A DNA stretch of 64,000 nucleotides from Falsirhodobacter sp051195255 (GTDB taxonomy: Bacteria > Pseudomonadota > Alphaproteobacteria > Rhodobacterales > Rhodobacteraceae). The stretch covers positions 62,001-126,000 of the forward strand of contig NZ_JBNJLK010000004.1 in assembly GCF_051195255.1 (NCBI RefSeq), written 5' to 3'. Every line of letters begins with the position of its first letter. Position 1 is the stretch's first letter. The notes below the pieces were generated by a model that did not search any database, had not been told where the DNA came from, and worked only from the letters and a program-made list of their open reading frames with translations. Position numbers and translations under genes: made by a program. This document shows positions 8,661 through 17,142 of this stretch, one piece after another.

Positions 8661-8681
8661 GAAGCGGGGTTGCCCCGCTTC
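8661..8681 (+). terminator. Hairpin after psuKG
   Basis: Perfect 9-bp stem GAAGCGGGG / CCCCGCTTC with a 3-base loop. The T run is weak, so termination may be partial. Confidence 0.55.
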
Positions 8682-8711
8682 GCCCAATTCTCTACTGCCC
8701 GGCGCAACGGC

Positions 8712-8786
8712 AAAAAAAAGACGCCGGCACGAAGCCGGCGTTCAGGTGAGGCAGGTTTCATACAGGCAAGAAACCTATCGAGCAGT
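8712..8786 (-). ncRNA. Candidate intergenic small RNA (about 75 nt)
   Basis: Seen directly: on the minus strand a promoter-like TTGGCC-N17-TATAAA is followed by a short transcript with two hairpins. The first is AGGTTTC / GAAACCT (8776-8770 and 8759-8753) with a 10-base loop. The second is ACGCCGGC / GCCGGCGT (8741-8734 and 8728-8721) followed, after one C, by eight T (8719-8712), a textbook intrinsic terminator. No open reading frame fits and no minus-strand gene upstream needs this terminator. The unpaired parts carry CCTCAC twice (8790-8785 at or just before the inferred start, and 8750-8745), which could pair with ribosome-binding sites. I cannot match it to a named RNA. Confidence 0.72.
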
Positions 8787-8792
8787 GAGGTC

Positions 8793-8821
8793 TTTATACC
8801 CCCCTGCATTCGCTTGGCCAA
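8793..8821 (-). promoter_or_regulatory. Promoter of the candidate small RNA
   Basis: Minus strand TTGGCC (8821-8816), exactly 17 bases, TATAAA (8798-8793). The predicted start is about 8786-8788. It could be read by sigma-70 or a heat-shock sigma factor; the sequence does not decide. Confidence 0.62.
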
Positions 8822-8895
8822 GTTAAAAGTTTGAAATGGCACAACCAGCACTTAAGGTGGCGGCCATCTGCAAACGCTGAACAGGCAGACGGGGC

Positions 8896-10698
8896 ATGAA
8901 ACAACAATTCGTTAAGGTTTTGCTGCTAACGGCCCTCGCTTTTTTGCCGACACAGGTAGTGGCGGAAAAGTCACACGGCATCGCCATGTATGGTGAACCC
9001 GCGCTTCCCACAGACTTTTCCCGCCTGCCCTACGCCAATCCGGACGCCCCCAAGGGCGGCACTATGGTGATGGGAGAATCGGGCGGCTTCGACTCGCTCA
9101 ATCCCTATATCTTGAAGGGGCGCGCGCCGTTTTTCTTGGGCCCGTGGACGGTGGAGACGTTGATGGCCCGCTCCATCGACGAGCCCTTCACGCTCTACGG
9201 CTTGCTGGCCGAAACCGTCGAAACCGACCCCGACCGGACATGGGTGGAATTCACCCTGCGGCCCGAAGCGCGATTTTCGAATGGCAATCCGGTCACAGTG
9301 GAGGACGTGATCTGGTCCTTCCGCACCTTGGCCGAGAAGGGTCAGCCGCGATACATCGGGGCGTGGCACAAGGTGCGGTCGGTGGTGCAGACGGGCCCCC
9401 GATCCGTTCGTTTCACCTTCACCGAACCCGACCGCGAGATGCCCCTGATCCTCGGTCTGCGCCCGGTTCTGGAGAAGGCGCAGTATGAGGGGAAGGATTT
9501 TGCCGAATCGTCCGACGCGCCAATCGGTTCGGGGCCGTATGTCGTGGAAAGCTTCAGCCCGAACCGTTCCGTCACCTATCGCCGGAACCCCGACTGGTGG
9601 GGCAAGGACCTGCCGTTCAACCAGGGCCTCTACAACTTCGACACCCTGCGGACTGAATATTACGCCGACACGGGTGTGGTGTTCGAAACGTTCAAGGCCG
9701 GCGGGCTTTCGATCTGGAGGGAGCCGAACCCCGCGCGCTGGCTGACCAACTTCTCTTTCCCCGCCGTCCAATCGGGCGACGTGGTGCTGGAGGAGATCCC
9801 CCACCGCCGCCCGTCGGGGATGAACGGGCTGGTCATGAACACGCGCGGCCCGATCTTCGACAACTGGCACGTACGCGAGGCGATGATCCTCGCCTTCGAC
9901 TTCGACAAGATCAACCAGATCGTCACCGGCGGGGTAGAGCCGCGGATCGGCAGCTATTTCGACAATTCCGATCTGGCGATGGAGGATGGTTCCGCCCCGG
10001 CGGGGGTTGCCAAACTGCTCGCCCCCTATGCCGACAGCATTCCCCCGGACGCGCTGGACGCCTATGCGCTGCCCCCGTCCGACATGCCCCGCCGCACCCG
10101 TCTGCGCCGCGCGATGGAGTTGTTGCGCGAAGCGGGATGGGAGGTGGAGAACGGAATCCTGATGCGCGGCGGCCAGCCCTTCCGGTTCGAGATCCTGCTT
10201 CCGCAGGGCGCGGGCGAAACCGCGACCGTGGCCGACATCTATGTGCAGTCGCTGCGCAGCCTCGGGATCGAGGCGCGGGTGACCACCGTCGATCCCGCGC
10301 AATACAACGAACGCGTGACGAATTTCGACTTCGACATGACCAGCATCCTTCGAAGCTTCTCCCTTTCGCCCGGGAACGAGCAGATGCTCTACTGGGGGTC
10401 CGCCGGGGCGATGCAGCCGGGATCGCGCAACCTGATGGGCGCCGCCTCTCCGGCCATCGACGCGATGGTCACGGCGCTGGTGCGGTCCCAGACGCCGGCC
10501 GATTTCCGGAACGCGACCCGCGCGCTGGACCGGCTGCTGATGACCGGCCGCTACGTCATCCCGTTCTGGTACGCCAAGGTGTCGCGCATCGCCTATCGCC
10601 GCGGCTTCCATCATCCGGACCGCCTGCCCCTTTACGGCGACTGGCCGGGCTTCCAGCCCGACACATGGTGGCAGGACAACGGAACCGCGCCGCATTGA
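8896..10698 (+). CDS. Family 5 extracellular solute-binding protein (YejA-like, oligopeptide/microcin C type)
   Basis: 600 residues with a Sec signal peptide ending near VVAEKSHG. The mature start, HGIAMYGEPALPTDFSRLPY followed by NPDAPKGG, is typical of YejA-type binding proteins that capture peptides in the periplasm for an ABC importer. The rest is the two-lobed SBP_bac_5 fold. Unusually, no permease or ATPase gene follows; the next genes are a CsbD-like protein and a DsbA-family enzyme. It may supply a transporter encoded elsewhere. The last codons contain the -35 box of the next gene's promoter. Confidence 0.88.
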   Translation: MKQQFVKVLLLTALAFLPTQVVAEKSHGIAMYGEPALPTDFSRLPYANPDAPKGGTMVMGESGGFDSLNPYILKGRAPFFLGPWTVETLMARSIDEPFTLYGLLAETVETDPDRTWVEFTLRPEARFSNGNPVTVEDVIWSFRTLAEKGQPRYIGAWHKVRSVVQTGPRSVRFTFTEPDREMPLILGLRPVLEKAQYEGKDFAESSDAPIGSGPYVVESFSPNRSVTYRRNPDWWGKDLPFNQGLYNFDTLRTEYYADTGVVFETFKAGGLSIWREPNPARWLTNFSFPAVQSGDVVLEEIPHRRPSGMNGLVMNTRGPIFDNWHVREAMILAFDFDKINQIVTGGVEPRIGSYFDNSDLAMEDGSAPAGVAKLLAPYADSIPPDALDAYALPPSDMPRRTRLRRAMELLREAGWEVENGILMRGGQPFRFEILLPQGAGETATVADIYVQSLRSLGIEARVTTVDPAQYNERVTNFDFDMTSILRSFSLSPGNEQMLYWGSAGAMQPGSRNLMGAASPAIDAMVTALVRSQTPADFRNATRALDRLLMTGRYVIPFWYAKVSRIAYRRGFHHPDRLPLYGDWPGFQPDTWWQDNGTAPH

Positions 10699-10705
10699 CC
10701 GCGTT
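10681..10705 (+). promoter_or_regulatory. EcfG-type general stress promoter of the CsbD-like gene
   Basis: GGAAC (10681-10685), 16-base spacer, CGTT (10702-10705), a perfect consensus match that overlaps the 3' end of the binding-protein gene. The CGTT box is 32 bases before the ATG. Confidence 0.72.
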
Positions 10706-10737
10706 TTCCCCCTGATCGCAGAACGGAGGATTGTCGG

Positions 10738-11082
10738 ATGCGCTGGCGCACTGTGGAACAGAACTGGGAAGCCTTTCATGAATCGCTTCTGGACACTTGG
10801 CCGGTGCTGAGCGAGGACGACCTGATCGACGTCGAGGGCGACCGCCAGACCTTCCAGCAACGGCTGATCGAACTGACGGGCGAAGAGCCCGATGACGTGG
10901 CCCAGCAGATCGAGGAATGGCTGGAAGGCGCCGTCCCCTCGGACGTGCACATGGACGAACAGCACGACAACCAGTCCATCCTCGACAGCGAGCTCTATGT
11001 CTCTCCGGGCGAGGATGCGTCGGACGACGACCGCAAGTTCGGCGACGACAATGTGACAGACGATCCGGTGCGCGGCGGCTGA
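10738..11082 (+). CDS. CsbD-like stress protein with acidic C-terminal extension
   Basis: 114 residues. Residues 1-65 follow the CsbD/YjbJ pattern: NW near the start, a W..L...DL core, a G.R..F segment and a closing I..W. The remaining 50 residues are very acidic and not part of the usual 60-70 residue CsbD protein. CsbD-like proteins are abundant, stress-induced and of unknown molecular function. GGAGG lies 8 bases before the ATG. The perfect EcfG-type promoter just upstream fits the known habit of csbD genes as general stress targets. The family call comes from pattern similarity by eye. Confidence 0.72.
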   Translation: MRWRTVEQNWEAFHESLLDTWPVLSEDDLIDVEGDRQTFQQRLIELTGEEPDDVAQQIEEWLEGAVPSDVHMDEQHDNQSILDSELYVSPGEDASDDDRKFGDDNVTDDPVRGG

Positions 11083-11193
11083 CTGTCGTCAAAAATTCAC
11101 CTCGGCCCTCTGGCCAATCCACCGGACGCGGCGCATAAGAGTGTCGCGTCCATGTCATCTTCGACCGGGCGTGCTTCCACATCAGGAACCCTC

Positions 11194-11847
11194 ATGACTC
11201 CGGCAACGATCCCGCTGGACGTGTTTTCCGATCCCGTCTGCCCATGGTGCTACATCGGCAAGACCTTTCTGGATCGCGCATTGGAAAGCCGTCCGCTTCA
11301 CCCCTTCCGCGTGGAATGGCACCCCTTCCGCCTGAACACGGACCTGCCCCCCGAAGGGGTCGAACGCGCCCCCTATCTTGAAGCGAAATTCGGTGACCGC
11401 CGCAGCGTCGCCGAGGCCATGGCAAGGGTCCAGGCCGTCGCGGACGAGGCGGGCGTGCGGATGGACATGGGCAAGGCCACGCGCGTTCCCGACACGCTGG
11501 ACGCCCACCGCCTGATCCACTGGGCCGGCATCGAAGGCGCGCAGAACCGCGTCGTGGACGCCCTGTTCCGCGCCTACTTCCAGGACGGCGCCGATATCGG
11601 TCAATCGGACGTGCTCTCCGCCATCGCCTCGGCCTGCGGGATGGACGGGGCACTGGTGGGGCGCCTTCTGTCCACCGACGGCGATCGGGACGACCTGATG
11701 GCCCGCGACCTCGACGCGCGGGAAAAAGGCGTGACGGCCGTGCCGACTTTTTTGGTCGACCGTCAATTCGTGCTTGCCGGCGCGCAATCGACCGCCACCT
11801 GGCAACAGATCATCGACGACATCCTCAAGCAATTGGAAACGACATGA
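11194..11847 (+). CDS. DsbA-family (FrnE-like) thiol oxidoreductase
   Basis: 217 residues. The thioredoxin-like fold opens with FSDPVCPWCYIGK, giving a CxxC pair at Cys16 and Cys19, and the C-terminal cis-proline motif appears as GVTAVPTFLVDRQ. There is no signal peptide, so it acts in the cytoplasm, as FrnE proteins do; they are linked to disulfide chemistry and oxidative stress. I chose ATG 11194 (AGGA upstream) over the ATG at 11152, which lacks a ribosome site. Its stop overlaps the start of the MFS gene (ATGA). Its substrate is unknown. Confidence 0.85.
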   Translation: MTPATIPLDVFSDPVCPWCYIGKTFLDRALESRPLHPFRVEWHPFRLNTDLPPEGVERAPYLEAKFGDRRSVAEAMARVQAVADEAGVRMDMGKATRVPDTLDAHRLIHWAGIEGAQNRVVDALFRAYFQDGADIGQSDVLSAIASACGMDGALVGRLLSTDGDRDDLMARDLDAREKGVTAVPTFLVDRQFVLAGAQSTATWQQIIDDILKQLETT

Positions 11848-13046
11848 GCCGCGTGCGTTCCACCGGACCGTTGGAATTCATCGCCCTCGTGGCGGCGATG
11901 ATGGCCACGATCGCCTTCTCCATCGACTCCATGCTGCCGGCCTTCCCGGTCATGACCGAAGAGCTGACCCCCGAGGCCCCGAACCACGTCCAGCTGATCG
12001 TGACGATGTTCGTTCTGGGCATGGGCTTCGGCACGCTGATCGTCGGCCCGATCTCGGACGCGCTGGGACGCAAGCCGGTGATGCTGGGCTGCGTGGGCGT
12101 CTTCTGCCTTGGCGCGCTGATCGGCTGGCAGGCCGACACGCTGGAGTGGATGCTGGTGGGCCGCGTCATCCAAGGCCTGGGCGCCGCCGGGCCCCGCGTC
12201 GTGGCCATCGCCATGGTCCGCGACCTGCATGTCGGGCGCGAAATGGCGCGCGTCGTCAGCTTCATCATGATGGTCTTCACGATCGTGCCGGCCATGGCGC
12301 CCATGATCGGCAGCGGCATCATCGCGCTGTTCGACTGGCGCGCCCTGTTCATCGCCTTTGCCGTCCTGGCGATCATGGCGGGCAGCTGGCTTTACATCCG
12401 GCAGCCGGAAACGCTGCCCGTGACCAACCGCCGGCCGTTGAAGGTGTCGAGTCTTTCAAAGGGCATGGCCGAGATCCTGCGCAACCGTCTCGTGCTCACC
12501 TCCATGGTCGTGCAGGGCTTCATCGTAGGCTGCATGTTCGCGACCATCTCCTCGATCCAGCCGATCTTCGAAACGCGGTTCGGGGCGGCCGACACCTTCC
12601 CGATGTGGTTTGCCGTCATCGCGCTGGTGGCGGGCGTGTCCAGCTTCGTGAACGCGCGGCTGGTGATGACGGTGGGGATGCGGACGCTGATCACCACGGT
12701 GATCGGCGCACAGGTCGTGTTCTCCACCCTGATGGCGGTGCTGAACGGCACCGGCCTTATGCCAGAGGCGCTGGCCTTTCCGGCCCAGATCCTGTGGACG
12801 ATGACGATGTTCGGAATGCTCGGCCTCAGCATGGGGAACCTGAACGCCCTGGCGCTGGAACCGCTGGGCCATCTGGCGGGGCTTGGCGCGTCGGTGATCG
12901 GCTGCTTGTCCACCGTCATGGGCGTGGCGCTGGCCACGCCGGTCGGTCAGGCGTTCGACGGCACGAACGTGCCGCTGGCCACCGGCATCGCAATCTATTC
13001 CTCCGCGTCGCTTCTTCTGATGCTGAGCTTGCCAAAGCGTCACTGA
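11844..13046 (+). CDS. Bcr/CflA-family drug-resistance MFS transporter
   Basis: 400 residues with about twelve membrane helices. Typical Bcr features are the N-terminal helix ending SIDSMLPAFP, the loop GPISDALGRKPVML after helix 2 and the GRVIQGLGAAGPRV segment in helix 4. Family members are proton-driven exporters of drugs, sulfonamides or cysteine-related compounds at the inner membrane. It is translationally coupled to the DsbA-family gene, which may hint at thiol export, but this is only inference. It converges on mfd, with a 7-base overlap of the two ends. Confidence 0.88.
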   Translation: MSRVRSTGPLEFIALVAAMMATIAFSIDSMLPAFPVMTEELTPEAPNHVQLIVTMFVLGMGFGTLIVGPISDALGRKPVMLGCVGVFCLGALIGWQADTLEWMLVGRVIQGLGAAGPRVVAIAMVRDLHVGREMARVVSFIMMVFTIVPAMAPMIGSGIIALFDWRALFIAFAVLAIMAGSWLYIRQPETLPVTNRRPLKVSSLSKGMAEILRNRLVLTSMVVQGFIVGCMFATISSIQPIFETRFGAADTFPMWFAVIALVAGVSSFVNARLVMTVGMRTLITTVIGAQVVFSTLMAVLNGTGLMPEALAFPAQILWTMTMFGMLGLSMGNLNALALEPLGHLAGLGASVIGCLSTVMGVALATPVGQAFDGTNVPLATGIAIYSSASLLLMLSLPKRH

Positions 13047-16000
13047 CGCTTCGGTTTCACCACCTTCTCGGCCAGATCCCGGGCAAGGCCGAAAGCGCCC
13101 CGGATCCGGTCGCCCTCGGTCTTCCACTCGGCGGCCACGGCGATCTTGTTGCCCACGACCTTCGCCTCCGGCTGCGCCTTCACGAAATCCACGAGGCCCG
13201 CCGGGTTGGCGAACTTGTCGTTGTGGAACTGGATCGTCGCCCCCCGCGGACCGGCGTCCAGACGCGAGATTCCCGCTCGCTTGCACATGGCCTTGATGCG
13301 CACCACCAGCATCAGCGTGTTCACCTCGCGCGGCAACTCGCCGAACCGGTCGATCAGCTCTGCGGCGAAGCCTTCCATCTCCACCTTCGTGGTCAGCCCG
13401 GACAGGCGGCGATACAGGCCAAGGCGGATGTCGAGGTCAGGGATGTATTCCTCGGGGATCAGCACCGGCACGCCGATGCTGATCTGAGGCGCCCACTGGT
13501 CGTCCATCTCGGTCAATCCGCCGATCTCGCCCGAACGGATCTTCTGGATCGTCTCCTCCAGCATGTTCTGGTACAGCTCGTACCCGACTTCCTTGATATG
13601 ACCCGACTGTTCGTCGCCCAGAAGGTTGCCCGCCCCCCGCAGATCCAGATCGTGCGAGGCAAGATTGAACCCCGCCCCCAGATTGTCGAGACTGCCCAGA
13701 AGGCGCAGCCGTTTCTGCGCCTGCGGTGTCAGCGGGCTGCGCGGCTTCGTCATCAGGTAGCAATAGGCCCGTGTCTTCGACCGGCCCACCCGTCCACGGA
13801 TCTGATAAAGCTGCGACAGGCCGAACATGTCGGCGCGGTGCACGATCATCGTGTTGGCCGTCGGGATGTCCAGACCGGATTCCACGATCGTGGTGGCCAG
13901 CAGCACATCGTACTTCCCGTCGTAGAAGTTGTTCATCCGTTCGTCCAGATCGCCGGCGGCCAGTTGACCATTCGCAACGATGAAGGTGACCTCGGGCACA
14001 TGCTCGCGCAGGAACTCCTCGATCTCGGGCAGGTCGGAAATGCGGGGCACGACGAAGAAGCTTTGCCCGCCGCGATAGCGTTCGCGCAGCAGCGCCTCGC
14101 GCACCGTCACGGTGTCGAACTCGGACACGTAGGTGCGGATGGCCAGACGGTCCACCGGCGGCGTCGCGATGATCGACAGGTCGCGCACCCCCGTCAGCGA
14201 CAGTTGCAGCGTGCGCGGGATCGGCGTCGCGGTCAGGGTCAGGACGTGCACCTCGGACCGCATCTCCTTCAGGCGTTCCTTGTGGGACACGCCGAAATGC
14301 TGCTCCTCATCGATGACGAGCAGGCCGAGGTTCTTGATCCGCACCCCCTTGGCCAGCAGCGCGTGGGTGCCGATGCAGATGTCCACGGTGCCATCGGCCA
14401 GACCGGCGCGGGTTTCCGACGCTTCCTTTGCCGGAACGAAACGGGACAGCTGACGCACCTTGAAGGGGAAGCCGCGGAAGCGTTCGGCAAAGCTGCGGAA
14501 ATGCTGACGGGCCAGAAGCGTCGTCGGGCAGATGACGGCCACCTGCATGCCGGCCATGGCGGCGACAAAGGCCGCGCGCATAGCCACCTCGGTCTTGCCG
14601 AAGCCCACATCGCCCACGACCAGCCGGTCCATCGGCCGGCCGGCTTCCAGATCCGAAACGACATCGGCGATGGCCGCCAGCTGATCGTCGGTTTCCTGAT
14701 ACGGGAAGCGGGCCGAAAACGCTTCCCACATCTGGTGCGGGGCTTCCAGGATGGGGGCGTGGCGCAGGTGGCGTTCGGCCGCGATCCGCATCAGGCGGTC
14801 CGCAATCTCGCGGATGCGTTCCTTCAGGCGGGCTTTCTTGGCCTGCCAGGCGCCGCCGCCCAGCTTGTCCAGAAGGCCTTCCTCATGCCCGTAGCGGGAC
14901 AGAAGCTCGATGTTCTCCACCGGCAGGTAAAGCTTCGCATCCTCGGCATAGACGAGGTGGAGGTAATCGTGCGGCGGGCCCGGCTGGTTGCGCGGCGGCT
15001 GGGGCACGCGCAGGGTTTCGAGGCCCATGTAGCGGCCGACGCCATGTTCCACATGCACGACCAGATCGCCCGGGGACAGGGTGTCCACCTCGCGCAGGAA
15101 GTTGTCGGCCTTGCGCTTCTTGCGCGGCTTGCCGACCAGCCGGTCGCCCAGCACATCCTGTTCCGAGATCACGGCAAGGCCGGGCGCGACGAACCCCGCC
15201 TCCAGCGGCCAGACCATCAGGAACAGCCCGCCCTTTCCGTCCTTGACCTGCCGGAAATCCGTTACGTTGGCGGCGGTTGCGTCCTGATCTTCCAGCAACC
15301 CCTTCAAACGTTCCCGCGCGCCTTCGGACCAGCTGGCCACCACGACCTGATGATCCTTGCGCAACGTCTTGATGTGATCGGCAAGGGCGGCGAACAGGCT
15401 CACATTCTCTTGCTGACGTTCAGGAGCGAAGTTGCGCCCGATGCGACCGCCCGCGTCCAGAACCCCCGGTCCCGGTGCCTGCGCCAGCGGCGACAGTTGC
15501 ACCACGCGGTGCGAGGCCAGGGCGGCCTCCCACGCCGCATCGTCCAGATACAGACCTTCGGGCGCAACGGGCTTATAAACGGTATCGACGCGGTTCTTCT
15601 GGCCCAAAGCCTCGCGCCGGGCGTCATACTGGTCGGCGATGCCTTCCCACCGCGACAGGCGCGCCGCCGTGATCTGGTCGTCCAGCATTACCGAGGCCGA
15701 GGGGATGTAGTCGAACAGCGTTTCCAACCGCTCGTGGAAGAAGGGCAGCCAATGCTCCATCCCCTGATGCTTGCGGCCCGCGCTGACGGCTTCGTACAAG
15801 GGATCGTTCGCGCCGCCCGCACCGAATTCCACGCGGTAGTTCTGGCGGAAGCGGGTAATGGCGCTTTCGTCCAGCATCACCTCCGACACCGGGGCCAGAT
15901 CCAGCACCGACAGCTTTTCGGTGGACCGCTGCGTTTCCGGGTCGAAGTGGCGCAACCCGTCCAGCGTGTCGCCGAACAGGTCCAGCCGGACAGGCTCGGA

Positions 16001-16495
16001 CTCCGGCGGATAGATGTCGATGATGCCGCCGCGGATCGCGAAATCCCCCGGCTCCGCCACCGTGGTCACGGGGGAATAGCCCATGCGCCCCAGATAATCG
16101 CGCAGCCGCCCTTCGTTGATCCGGTCCCCCACGCGGGCCGAGAAGCTGGCAGCCGCCAGCGTTTCACGGGTCGGCACCTTCTGCGTGGCGGCGTTCAGCG
16201 TGGTCAGCAGCACGAAAGCGCCCGGAAGCCCCTGCGCCAGCGCCGCCAGCGTGGCCATCCGGCGCGCGGCGATCAGCGGGTTCGGGGACACGCGGTCATA
16301 AGGAAGGCAATCCCAGGCCGGAAGCTCCAGCACCGCCACCTCGGGGGCAAGAACGGACAAGGCTATGCGCATCGCCTCCAGCCGCTTGTCGTCGCGCGCA
16401 ACGTGGATGACCGGCGCGCCGCGCGCCACCTCCTTCGCCAGAAGGCGGGCGTCAAAACCTTCGGGCGCCCCGCCCAGGATGATACGGTCCGCCAT
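13040..16495 (-). CDS. mfd: Transcription-repair coupling factor Mfd
   Basis: 1151 residues, full length. The UvrB-like N-terminal part, the RNA polymerase interaction domain and the RecG-like translocase are all present: Walker A GDVGFGKTEVAMR, the DEEQHFGV box and the motif VI arginines in IRGRVGRS. The C-terminal TRCF domain closes the protein. Mfd removes stalled RNA polymerase at DNA lesions and recruits UvrA. It sits immediately before the small SufBCD-associated membrane gene on the same strand, 10 bases apart, and converges on the MFS gene. Confidence 0.97.
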   Translation of the reverse strand: MADRIILGGAPEGFDARLLAKEVARGAPVIHVARDDKRLEAMRIALSVLAPEVAVLELPAWDCLPYDRVSPNPLIAARRMATLAALAQGLPGAFVLLTTLNAATQKVPTRETLAAASFSARVGDRINEGRLRDYLGRMGYSPVTTVAEPGDFAIRGGIIDIYPPESEPVRLDLFGDTLDGLRHFDPETQRSTEKLSVLDLAPVSEVMLDESAITRFRQNYRVEFGAGGANDPLYEAVSAGRKHQGMEHWLPFFHERLETLFDYIPSASVMLDDQITAARLSRWEGIADQYDARREALGQKNRVDTVYKPVAPEGLYLDDAAWEAALASHRVVQLSPLAQAPGPGVLDAGGRIGRNFAPERQQENVSLFAALADHIKTLRKDHQVVVASWSEGARERLKGLLEDQDATAANVTDFRQVKDGKGGLFLMVWPLEAGFVAPGLAVISEQDVLGDRLVGKPRKKRKADNFLREVDTLSPGDLVVHVEHGVGRYMGLETLRVPQPPRNQPGPPHDYLHLVYAEDAKLYLPVENIELLSRYGHEEGLLDKLGGGAWQAKKARLKERIREIADRLMRIAAERHLRHAPILEAPHQMWEAFSARFPYQETDDQLAAIADVVSDLEAGRPMDRLVVGDVGFGKTEVAMRAAFVAAMAGMQVAVICPTTLLARQHFRSFAERFRGFPFKVRQLSRFVPAKEASETRAGLADGTVDICIGTHALLAKGVRIKNLGLLVIDEEQHFGVSHKERLKEMRSEVHVLTLTATPIPRTLQLSLTGVRDLSIIATPPVDRLAIRTYVSEFDTVTVREALLRERYRGGQSFFVVPRISDLPEIEEFLREHVPEVTFIVANGQLAAGDLDERMNNFYDGKYDVLLATTIVESGLDIPTANTMIVHRADMFGLSQLYQIRGRVGRSKTRAYCYLMTKPRSPLTPQAQKRLRLLGSLDNLGAGFNLASHDLDLRGAGNLLGDEQSGHIKEVGYELYQNMLEETIQKIRSGEIGGLTEMDDQWAPQISIGVPVLIPEEYIPDLDIRLGLYRRLSGLTTKVEMEGFAAELIDRFGELPREVNTLMLVVRIKAMCKRAGISRLDAGPRGATIQFHNDKFANPAGLVDFVKAQPEAKVVGNKIAVAAEWKTEGDRIRGAFGLARDLAEKVVKPKRQ

Positions 16496-16505
16496 GGTTT
16501 TTCCC

Positions 16506-17018
16506 CTAGATCGACAGGCTGAGAACGCGCCAGACGCCCCAGATCAATGTTATGAAAATAGCCGTCGTCGCAATGGCTTGGACCATGATCCTATGCCAGA
16601 TCAGGCGGTTGGCAAGGGTCTCGGCGTCCGGTGCCTCGGCGGCAAGGCGATGGGCGAGGCGTAGGCGCAGCGCCTCGATCAGGGCCCAGGGGGCGCCCAT
16701 CAGGAACAGGGCCTGCGCCGCATCCAGCCCCGCAAGGGCCAAGGCCAGAAGCCCCGACAGCACGAAGGCCACCACGGCCACCAGCGCCACGCGCAAGCCG
16801 GCCGGCATCGCCAGCTTGCGCCGGACGTGGAAACGGGTCAGCCACAGCATCTCCTCGGCCGCGCGGGCGTCGGTGCGGGCGTTCAGGATCACGTCCTGCG
16901 GCACGCCCATGACGTTCCGCGTCACGATCGTCCAGAACCCCGCCAGCGCGATCCAGAACCACAGCACCGAAAAGGAGCGCAGGCTGATCGCGGAAAAAAC
17001 AAGCTCGTACCACTGCAA
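16506..17018 (-). CDS. Small membrane protein annotated in relatives as component of SufBCD complex
   Basis: 170 residues with about four membrane helices. The start region reads WYELVFSAISLRSFSVLWFW, which matches the conserved opening of a Rhodobacterales family carrying the label 'component of SufBCD complex'. That label is not backed by anything visible here; no suf gene is nearby. I chose TTG at 17018 because GGGGAA lies upstream and the conserved domain starts at once. No ATG lies close, and a longer reading to 17375 would overlap hemB. The gene is 10 bases from mfd on the same strand, so the two are probably co-transcribed. Confidence 0.7.
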   Translation of the reverse strand: MQWYELVFSAISLRSFSVLWFWIALAGFWTIVTRNVMGVPQDVILNARTDARAAEEMLWLTRFHVRRKLAMPAGLRVALVAVVAFVLSGLLALALAGLDAAQALFLMGAPWALIEALRLRLAHRLAAEAPDAETLANRLIWHRIMVQAIATTAIFITLIWGVWRVLSLSI

Positions 17019-17142
17019 CTTGGCGTGTTCCCCAACCTTTGTTCCGGTCCTAGCCTTGAGAGGGCGGCTTTTCCATGGCAGGACAAGAAAAAACCGTTCC
17101 GACCGCTTCTGCTGGCCGGCTTTTGCCCCCGAAAGGACCGCC

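Noticed and set aside
11774..16522. 1582-codon plus-strand frame across the MFS and mfd genes
   Set aside because: It crosses two well-supported genes on both strands and has no recognisable domain or ribosome site.
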